Assembly (NCBI GenBank): GCA_046757465.1
Contig: JBHHYH010000033.1
Span: 1-33,798 of the forward strand
From: Scalindua_A sp046757465
Lineage (GTDB): Bacteria; Planctomycetota; Brocadiia; Brocadiales; Scalinduaceae
Direction: 5' to 3'
DNA length: 33,798 bases
The stretch's first letter is position 1. Each line of letters starts with the position of its first letter. Shown in pieces: positions 1-5,762 of this stretch. The notes beneath the pieces were generated by a model, which was not told the origin of the DNA, made no database searches, and saw only the letters and a program-made list of their open reading frames with translations. Both the position numbers and the translations under genes were made by a program.

Positions 1-2
1 GT

Positions 3-875
3 ATCAAATTAGCCCAATATTATTTAAAAGGAATGCTGACTCCTGTCCATATTCCCGATGAAGAAGATGAAAGGGTTCGTGATTTAATTCGATCGAGAAA
101 ATTATTAGTTGATCAAGTAAAAAAAATAAAAACACATATCATTAGCCTCTGCAAAAGAATGGGCTTTGACTATCGAAAACATAGAGGGATCTCCAATGCC
201 GCTTACTGGACCCAAATTCATTATAAGTGGTTAGAAAAGGAAATTAACCAACTTCCTGAGAATTCCCCCTTACGGCTGAATCTTTCCAGCTTACTGAGTA
301 CTTGTAATAATATAAAAACCTTTATTTCCTCTTATGACGAGCAAATAAACTCAATCGCTGAACTCCCTAAGTATAAGAACAAAGTAAAAGCATTGAATTG
401 CTTCCGGGGCCTAAAGACCCTCTCCTCATTGACTCTCACCACTGAACTGGGAGATATAAGGCGTTTTCCTCACCCTTCAAAGGTGACTGCCTATTCAGGA
501 CTCTCCATTAGAGAATACAGCTCAGGAGGAAAAGAACTCCGTTTTGGAATTACAAAGCAGGGAAACCATATCCTGAGAACCCTGTACGGCGTTCTAGCCT
601 ACAGGGTTGTTGAAGCATGCCAGTTTGCCTTCAAACCTCCTAAAGTCAGTACAAATCTTAAAGAAAGAAGAATAGGGGCTGATCCTGAATATATTAATAT
701 TGCTGATCGCTGCATGCATCGCACCGTAGCGGCACGCTGGCTTAGTAAAAAATCTATTCGAATGTTTATGAATAGAAAACATAGAAATAAAATAAAGGTT
801 GCCTGTGCTAGAGAAATGCTCTGCTTTGTCTGGGAAGCATTGCACCGTAGCGGCACACTGCATAAAGCCGCTTAA
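3..875 (+). CDS. IS110-family transposase, C-terminal part (5' end outside window)
   Basis: The frame is open from the first bases of the window, so the methionine at 33 is internal and the gene begins upstream. The visible part is the linker coiled region (about residues 15-120) followed by the Transposase_20 domain: a helix-hairpin-like stretch around FRGLKTLSSLTL, then GLSIREYSSGGKELRFGITK and GNHILRTLYG. That serine/glycine-rich block is the conserved C-terminal block of IS110 transposases and carries their conserved serine. The N-terminal RuvC-like DEDD catalytic domain would lie upstream and cannot be checked. Family members excise and insert a circular element guided by an element-encoded RNA. 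The C-terminus looks complete (ends HKAA, stop at 873-875). A 15-bp segment occurs twice in this gene in different frames (721-735 and 842-856). Confidence 0.9.
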   Translation: MKLAQYYLKGMLTPVHIPDEEDERVRDLIRSRKLLVDQVKKIKTHIISLCKRMGFDYRKHRGISNAAYWTQIHYKWLEKEINQLPENSPLRLNLSSLLSTCNNIKTFISSYDEQINSIAELPKYKNKVKALNCFRGLKTLSSLTLTTELGDIRRFPHPSKVTAYSGLSIREYSSGGKELRFGITKQGNHILRTLYGVLAYRVVEACQFAFKPPKVSTNLKERRIGADPEYINIADRCMHRTVAARWLSKKSIRMFMNRKHRNKIKVACAREMLCFVWEALHRSGTLHKAA

Positions 876-906
876 TAAACACAGCCATATAAACTAATTT
901 ATTAAA

Positions 907-1120
907 GGACAAGGTTAAATTTAATAGAAAATTATTCAGCAATAAGATCTTGCATGAGATAGCCCACGAGTCATTCTTAGGTTAATATACCTGGGTTCAG
1001 GTTGTGGTATTCTCATCGAACACCGTCTTAATGCGGTAGTCAGCCCGCGAATATGAGATTGATTGTACCAGATTCTCATTGCATTAAATAATTTTCTATT
1101 AGGGCCTCTTTAACCTTGAC
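907..1120 (+). ncRNA. candidate IS110/IS1111 guide (bridge/seek) RNA region
   Basis: This non-coding stretch lies directly downstream of the IS110 transposase. It is bounded by an imperfect long inverted repeat: AAGGTTAAA (911-919) plus TAATAGAAAATTATT (922-936) pair with AATAATTTTCTATTA (1087-1101) plus TTTAACCTT (1109-1117). Inside are smaller hairpins: AGGT/ACCT (979-982/989-992), TCTCAT/ATGAGA (1011-1016/1053-1058) enclosing ACCG/CGGT (1022-1025/1034-1037). It is known that IS110-family elements encode a structured RNA in a non-coding end, upstream of the gene in the IS110 group and downstream in the IS1111 group. The position and layered stem-loops fit the second arrangement, but I cannot assign target and donor loops. 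It could instead be an independent palindromic element. Confidence 0.35.
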
Positions 1121-1475
1121 AGACTGTCATCCATATGAGAATGACGTATTATGTGTTTTCTCTATTATGACACAGCCTCTTGTTTGGCGGGCAGGTTTCC
1201 ATTACCATGTATAAATGGAAGGCTACCCGCCCGTACCGAACGGGTAACTTCGGGCGGGAAGCCATTCCGCTACAGTTTGCTGGTATACACTGAATTTATG
1301 AAAAAATTCTTAATTCAATGACATTACCCATCAAGGGGGAGGGTTTTAGGAATCCTCTCCTATCACTGGTGAGATTAATATCGAAATATTCTTCCCATCC
1401 CCTCGTGGGAGGGGTTAGGGGAGGGGCAGAACTATTACCTTTTAACCAATGTAACTACCGAAATATTAACCCAAT
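1121..1475. other. non-coding spacer with overlapping GC-rich hairpins
   Basis: No convincing gene. At 1186-1231 an imperfect stem-loop pairs GGCGGG (1186-1191) with CCCGCC (1226-1231) and TTCCATT (1197-1203) with AATGGAA (1214-1220). Its right arm is also the left arm of a second hairpin, CCCGCCCG (1226-1233) with CGGGCGGG (1251-1258), so the two are mutually exclusive. At 1165-1182 there is a near copy of the right end of the element at 3074-3277 (ATTATGACACAGCCT). At 1333-1427 lie purine/pyrimidine-rich runs with a CCCCT/AGGGG hairpin. These are repeat-type sequences that stand out by base composition from the AT-rich surroundings. Confidence 0.5.
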
Positions 1476-1565
1476 AAGTTAGATTCTTCATTCCGCTTCG
1501 CTACGTTCAGAATGACATTTTCAGCATGTCATTCTGAGGGAGGAACGACCGAAGAATCTTAACTT
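1476..1565. repeat. MITE-like palindromic repeat, family A, copy 1
   Basis: The element starts AAGTTAGATTCTTC (1476-1489) and ends GAAGAATCTTAACTT (1551-1565), which are inverted copies of each other with a one-base length difference. Inside, TCAGAATGACA and TGTCATTCTGA form a second inverted pair. A second copy is at 23030-23138 and similarity continues for about 13 bp past the right end in both. The short size, lack of coding capacity and nested palindromes fit a non-autonomous miniature element or REP-like sequence. Strand is arbitrary because it is nearly symmetric. Confidence 0.8.
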
Positions 1566-1631
1566 TGAAATTCCTCATACGATAATATATTAACTTATTA
1601 ACAGTTCTTTGCTTTGAAATAAGCTCTTTTT

Positions 1632-1660
1632 TTGATAGAAGTTAAAATTATTATTAGAAA
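1632..1660 (+). promoter_or_regulatory. weak candidate promoter for the TolC-like gene
   Basis: TTGATA (1632-1637), 17 bp spacer, TAGAAA (1655-1660) resembles a sigma-70 promoter and would start transcription about 30 bases before the ATG at 1696. The -10 box is poor, so this is only a suggestion. It lies outside the family A repeat. Confidence 0.2.
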
Positions 1661-1695
1661 AATAGTGTCCACAGATTTTGCAGGGGAGGCATAAA

Positions 1696-3006
1696 ATGAA
1701 ACGATATATCAATAAAACTATAATACTGCCGGTTATACTGCTTGCCGGGTTTTCGGGTTTGGCAAAAGCACAGGATAAAATGCAGGCGATCAACCTGGAA
1801 ACCGTACTGAAATTAGGCGGGGCCAATAACCTGACTATACAGGAGTATAAGCAACGGCAGAAACTCGCATTAGCCAACCTTGCCAAAGCAAATGAGTGGT
1901 GGCTGCCGGATATTTTTACAGGCACAATCATTCACCAGCTGTGGGGAAATGCCATGAACACTGATGGCAGAATTTTCACAAGTCTCAATCGTCAGAGTTT
2001 CTGGGGAGGTACAGGTTTAAGCGCTACCTTGGATTTTGGTGATGGAATTTTCAAAGCCAACGCTGCCAAACTCAAAGCTAAGGCATCGGCGTACCAGACA
2101 CAGGCGGAAAAGAACAAAGCTCTGCTGAAAATCATAGAGACCTACTATGACTTTTTGGAAGTACAGCTTAATTACGAAGCCTATGAGCAACTGGTAGCGG
2201 AAGCGGATGACCTTGCTAGCCAGATAGCTATTCAGGTGGAGGCTGGATTGCGTTTTGAATCGGAACTATTATTGGCAAAAAGCAATTCCAATCACGTGAG
2301 AGTGGAAATGCTGAATGCCAGGACTCAATACTATAGCATGTCAGCAACGTTGGTAAAATTGCTGAATCTGGATCCTTTCATGAAGCTGGTTGGGACAGAA
2401 ACAGTTTTAGCTCCTATTGAATTGATAACAACTCAAAGTAAGGATGTTTCCTTCGATTCGGCATATCAAAGCAGGCCGGAGCTGAAAAGCATGGAACTGA
2501 TGCTGCAATCGTTATATGAGGAGAAAAAAACGACTACAATTGGTCTATGGCTGCCTGAATTGTCAGTAAATACTAAAGGTTCTTATTTCGGAGATATATT
2601 AAATCCACTCGATCCGACCGCCGAAATCAATGGAGCGCTTCTCTGGAAAATTCCCTTGGGAAGGCTGACATTCGGCGGAGAATTAAAGCAACACAATGCC
2701 CGGATTGCTTTGCATAAAATTCAAATGGAGCAAACCAGGGCACAGGTGAATGAAGAAGTGATCAGTGCAAGAGAACAGATCTTAGCAGCCAAAGAACAAA
2801 TTAAAGTTGCGCTGGAAGGAAGCCAACTGGGAGAACAAGCCTTAAAGCAAAGTATACAGAGGCAACAGTTCGGAACAGTTCGTCCCTTTGAAATCTTGCA
2901 AGCTATGGAAATCTATATCAAATCAAGGTTGGATCACCTGAAAGCGGTCTCAACCTATAACAAGGCGCAATACAAATTGCTTGTAGCAATGGGGAATGAT
3001 TTGTAA
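1696..3006 (+). CDS. TolC-family outer membrane efflux protein
   Basis: A 436-residue member of the outer membrane efflux protein (OEP/TolC) family, which forms trimeric alpha-barrel channels from the outer membrane into the periplasm for export pumps. The ATG at 1696 is chosen because GGGGAGG (1683-1689) sits at good spacing and because it opens a clear signal peptide (MKRYINKTII..., hydrophobic core, cleavage likely after AKA at residue 25). The long alpha-helical segments rich in Ala/Glu/Gln/Lys, a duplicated half-repeat and the typical end NKAQYKLLVAMGN are family features. No inner membrane pump or periplasmic adaptor gene is adjacent, so the exported substrate is unknown. The gene is followed by a MITE and the tail of a second TolC-like gene. 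Confidence 0.88.
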   Translation: MKRYINKTIILPVILLAGFSGLAKAQDKMQAINLETVLKLGGANNLTIQEYKQRQKLALANLAKANEWWLPDIFTGTIIHQLWGNAMNTDGRIFTSLNRQSFWGGTGLSATLDFGDGIFKANAAKLKAKASAYQTQAEKNKALLKIIETYYDFLEVQLNYEAYEQLVAEADDLASQIAIQVEAGLRFESELLLAKSNSNHVRVEMLNARTQYYSMSATLVKLLNLDPFMKLVGTETVLAPIELITTQSKDVSFDSAYQSRPELKSMELMLQSLYEEKKTTTIGLWLPELSVNTKGSYFGDILNPLDPTAEINGALLWKIPLGRLTFGGELKQHNARIALHKIQMEQTRAQVNEEVISAREQILAAKEQIKVALEGSQLGEQALKQSIQRQQFGTVRPFEILQAMEIYIKSRLDHLKAVSTYNKAQYKLLVAMGNDL

Positions 3007-3073
3007 TCCGCTACAATGAAGCCAAGGTGGATTTTTTTCGATAAATGTGCAGAAAGTTTTTCCTATTCTATTG

Positions 3074-3277
3074 CAGGCTGTGTCGCAATAACAAAAATAC
3101 ATAATTTGTCATTCTGAATCCTGTGCTGAACTTATTTCAGTATTGATTCAGAATCTAATAATTTCAATAACATAGCAACATTAGAGATACCGACCCCACT
3201 GTGCTAGCCCCGTACGGCGTTCTAGCCTACAGGGCGAGCAAGCTGTGGGGGCGGTTTGACAATTACGACACAGCCTG
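3074..3277. mobile_element. MITE-like element cutting a second TolC-like gene
   Basis: Ends are CAGGCTGTGTCGCAAT (3074-3089) and ATTACGACACAGCCTG (3262-3277), an inverted pair with one mismatch in 16. Both sides are flanked by TTG (3071-3073 and 3278-3280), which may be a 3-bp target duplication. The interior contains tcattctgaa/ttcagaat palindromes and a large imperfect hairpin (3194-3250) with outer arms CCCCAC (3194-3199) and GTGGGG (3245-3250). The hairpin holds a 23-bp stretch (3212-3234) identical to part of the IS110 transposase gene (584-606). There is no coding capacity of its own. Confidence 0.7.
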
Positions 3278-3477
3278 TTGCCGAACAGTGGGTTATAGAT
3301 GCCGAGGAATCTCTGAAGCTTAACGAGGCTCGATTGAAACTTGGCGTAGGATTGCCTCTCGAGGTACTTCAAGCAGAAAAGGCATTGATACAATCAAGAA
3401 AGGATTACGTTTCATCAATCATTGATTACAACAAGGCACAATACAAACTTTTCGTGAGCATTGGAAATAAACCTTAG
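3278..3477 (+). pseudogene. C-terminal remnant of a second TolC-family gene
   Basis: About 66 codons encode the last helical hairpin of a TolC-type protein: a stretch beginning VAEQWVIDAEESLKLNEARL, then LEVLQAEKAL and the ending DYNKAQYKLFVSIGNKP. It resembles the end of the gene at 1696-3006 (which has STYNKAQYKLLVAMGNDL) but is not identical, so it is a paralogue tail. Everything upstream is missing and replaced by the MITE; a TTG at 3256 inside the MITE could open a 73-residue frame, but no signal peptide or barrel segment remains. Either the element inserted and the 5' part was deleted, or the fragment arose by recombination between tandem copies. Confidence 0.75.
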
Positions 3478-3511
3478 CAAGCGTTTTGCAGCATGATGGG
3501 TAAAATTGAAC

Positions 3512-4603
3512 TTAAACTAAAGAGTTTAATATTTCTATCCCACGATCCAAGGTCTCAAATGGTGCGGCGTAGGACAACCTGAAATGAGTGTTCTTTTCAG
3601 AGAATACACTGCCCGGAATGATTAACAAATCTCTCTTTATGGCTTCAGTAACGAATTCTTCATCAGTACCCCATGGTGTCTGAGGAAAGACATAGAAGGC
3701 GCCATCAGGTTTGGTTATCTTGTAACGTTCTTTAAGGCCATCACAAACGAAATCACGTTTCTTTTTGTAATCTTCTATATATTCATCCATATGAATATCC
3801 ATGGCCTTGATTCCGGCTATCTGTGCAAATGAGGGGGCGCAGATATAGGTATATTGCTGAAGCTTCATCATTTCATTAATAATCTTTGCCGGACCAATTG
3901 CACTGCCTAATCGCCATCCGGTCATTGCGTATGACTTAGAAAAGCCGTTACAGGTCACTGTATTTTCATAGAATTTTCCAATACTTTGATATTCTATTTC
4001 ATAAACGAACTTTTTATATATTTCATCTGAAATAATTATTAGGTCGTGTTTTTTCGCAATGTCGCAAATTTCTTTAAGGTGTTGTGGTTTACAAACTACA
4101 CCTGTAGGATTGGATGGGCTGTTTATAATGATGATTTTAGTGTGCGGGCTTATGTGAGGTGAGATACGTTCTGGGGTAAGTTCAAAATCTGGATATGTGT
4201 CAATAAATTTTATCTTGCCACCGCATAAGTTTACAAGATGCTTAAATGACACAAAGTATGGGTCTGGTACAAGGACCTCATCTCCGGGGTTTATGAGAAC
4301 CAAAAACGCAAGGGTTAAAGCGCCCGCAACCCCTGACGTTATCATTATGCTTTCGCCCTTGATACCACGTTCTTTTCTTGCTTTTTTCAGGATCTTCTCA
4401 CTGAGTTCTGGAATACCCTGTGTTATTGTGTATCTATTAAAACCCCTTTCTATTGCCTGGATAGCTTCTTTTTTAACTTCTTCAGGAATATCAAAATCCG
4501 GTTGGCCGATGCTGAGGTTAACCGGATTATTAATTTTTTGTGCCAGATCGAAAACCTTCCTTATCCCGGATGCTTCAAACTCCCCCATTCGATCGGCAAT
4601 CAT
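3512..4603 (-). CDS. pyridoxal-phosphate aminotransferase, class I/II (AspC-like)
   Basis: A 363-residue fold-type I aminotransferase. Diagnostic motifs: SIGQPDFDIP near residue 31, NSPSNPTG at 161-168, SDEIY at 192-196, and FSKSYAMTGWRLG, in which K223 is the Schiff-base lysine and R231 follows; a C-terminal FRLSYA supplies the carboxylate-binding arginine. This pattern is typical of aspartate or broad-range amino acid aminotransferases of the group found in many bacteria and archaea; at 363 residues it is slightly short. The amino donor cannot be read from sequence. Its ATG shares its A with the TGA stop of the small basic protein gene (TGATG), so translation of the two is probably coupled. 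Confidence 0.9.
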   Translation of the reverse strand: MIADRMGEFEASGIRKVFDLAQKINNPVNLSIGQPDFDIPEEVKKEAIQAIERGFNRYTITQGIPELSEKILKKARKERGIKGESIMITSGVAGALTLAFLVLINPGDEVLVPDPYFVSFKHLVNLCGGKIKFIDTYPDFELTPERISPHISPHTKIIIINSPSNPTGVVCKPQHLKEICDIAKKHDLIIISDEIYKKFVYEIEYQSIGKFYENTVTCNGFSKSYAMTGWRLGSAIGPAKIINEMMKLQQYTYICAPSFAQIAGIKAMDIHMDEYIEDYKKKRDFVCDGLKERYKITKPDGAFYVFPQTPWGTDEEFVTEAIKRDLLIIPGSVFSEKNTHFRLSYAAPFETLDRGIEILNSLV

Positions 4604-4851
4604 CAGGGAGCCTTTTCCTTCTTTTCTTCACCTGTTGGGGCAGCAGTCTCTTCAGTTACTTCAGTTTTTTCTTTTTCCGCCTTTGCCGCCTTTCGCATCT
4701 TTAAGTTTTTTACCTTTGGCAAACCAAACACAGATCTTCCATCTTCCCATAAGTTCTCATTAATTAAAAATTTAATACGCTCTGCCCTTGAAAGCACATT
4801 TCTATGCCTGGCTAATTTACCCTTTGTTACAAGACTTTTATCAATGCTCAT
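4603..4851 (-). CDS. small basic protein of the PVC-group family
   Basis: 82 residues, strongly charged. The N-terminal half (MSIDKSLVTKGKLARHRNVL, then RAERI and DGRSVFGLPKVKNLKMRK) matches the conserved small basic protein family I recall from Planctomycetes, Verrucomicrobia and Chlamydiae; the conserved core is the RHRNVLxRAERI and SVFGLPKVK blocks. Its function is not established; basic charge and size suggest nucleic acid or ribosome binding. The C-terminal 30 residues are a Lys/Glu/Ala/Thr-rich low-complexity tail. An SD-like GTGAGGA precedes the ATG. It sits 13 bp after a SPOR-like gene and overlaps the aminotransferase start by one base. Confidence 0.8.
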   Translation of the reverse strand: MSIDKSLVTKGKLARHRNVLSRAERIKFLINENLWEDGRSVFGLPKVKNLKMRKAAKAEKEKTEVTEETAAPTGEEKKEKAP

Positions 4852-4864
4852 GTATATTCCTCAC

Positions 4865-5575
4865 TTATCTTATTTGAATTGGGTATGCACTCGCAAATTG
4901 CTTCTTTCCTTCATACTTTAAACTACTAATTTCATTCAAGGCATTTTTTATCTTGGCATTATTCCTTGAATCAAATCTACCCACGCATACAATAAGTTCT
5001 TTACCCCTTTTTGCCACGAAAGTACTGTGACCCGTCATATTCCTGATAGCTTTTGCCAAATTAGTAGCATTCTTCATGTGCTTTTTCGTGTTACTATAAA
5101 TTATAATTTGAAGAGTCCACTTTATAATATTCTGTTCTTTCTTGTTTCTAAGATATGAAGAGTTTGTTGATAGATCTATAGCTTTTATTTTCTTACCTGG
5201 GGGTATAGATTTAACCACTCCACCTACTTTGGGTTGTAACATTTCAAGGTTTGATGCCTTGTTATGACCAATCTTATAACCGGTGAAAAAACATGCCAAC
5301 GATAGAAAAACGGCACATAATGCACCAAGTATCAAAGTTTCCTGCTTAATGCTAACCTTATTTAGAAATGTATTTTTAACCTTTTGGGCGCCAGATTGGA
5401 AGGTCTCAGTCGTTATTGTATCCTTAATCCAGCTTAGCTGTTCCCGCTTTTTATCATCAGCTTTGTTTTTCTGGTGCCTTTCTAAACTTTGTTTAGAAAA
5501 ACCAATTTTTCTAGCTTGCCCATGTGGTTTAAAAATCTCAAAAAATTGTTTTGAATCTCTTTCCTTCTTAGACAT
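4865..5575 (-). CDS. single-pass membrane protein with SPOR-like C-terminal domain
   Basis: 236 residues: a basic cytoplasmic N-terminal region (1-78, many Lys/Arg), one membrane helix (about 80-100, LILGALCAVFLSLACFFTGY) and a periplasmic part. From about residue 150 a beta-alpha-beta pattern (KWTLQIIIYSNTK, ATNLAKAIRN, STFVAKRGKELIVCVGRFDS) resembles the SPOR peptidoglycan-binding fold, in which a repeated ferredoxin-like half-unit ends in a V-x-V-G-x-F motif. The topology (N-in, SPOR outside) is that of cell-envelope or division-associated SPOR proteins. I do not recognise a named orthologue. It is the first gene of a three-gene minus-strand operon. Confidence 0.6.
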   Translation of the reverse strand: MSKKERDSKQFFEIFKPHGQARKIGFSKQSLERHQKNKADDKKREQLSWIKDTITTETFQSGAQKVKNTFLNKVSIKQETLILGALCAVFLSLACFFTGYKIGHNKASNLEMLQPKVGGVVKSIPPGKKIKAIDLSTNSSYLRNKKEQNIIKWTLQIIIYSNTKKHMKNATNLAKAIRNMTGHSTFVAKRGKELIVCVGRFDSRNNAKIKNALNEISSLKYEGKKQFASAYPIQIR

Positions 5576-5665
5576 AACTTTTTCTTAGCACTACACTTTA
5601 TAGTCGTAATACTTTAGTTTTGGAAGCGGTTTTTTTAAATTTCCTAATAGATATACCTCTCAAAG

Positions 5666-5692
5666 TCTATAAAAATTAGATTTTAATGTCAA
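5666..5692 (-). promoter_or_regulatory. candidate promoter for the SPOR-like operon
   Basis: On the minus strand, TTGACA (5692-5687) and TATAGA (5671-5666) are separated by 15 bp, slightly short for sigma-70. It would start about 85 bases upstream of the ATG at 5575 and is back-to-back with the ligA promoter in the same 187-bp divergent spacer. Confidence 0.3.
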
Positions 5693-5727
5693 GGTTTTTC
5701 CCCTCTGAACCCGTATAAACGCATTTG

Positions 5728-5755
5728 TTGACACATGGGTAAAATTTGTTATACT
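5728..5755 (+). promoter_or_regulatory. sigma-70 type promoter of ligA, placed for a leaderless mRNA
   Basis: TTGACA (5728-5733), 16 bp spacer, TATACT (5750-5755). Transcription would normally begin about 7 bases after the -10 box, at 5762-5763, which is the first base of the ligA ATG. No Shine-Dalgarno sequence lies upstream of that ATG. This suggests a leaderless transcript, or use of the next in-frame start (ATG 5772). Confidence 0.6.
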
Positions 5756-5762
5756 TGCAAAA

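Noticed and set aside
4197..4921. Plus-strand frames of 188 and 139 residues across the aminotransferase and small basic protein genes
   Set aside because: They are antisense to well-supported genes and show no domain features.
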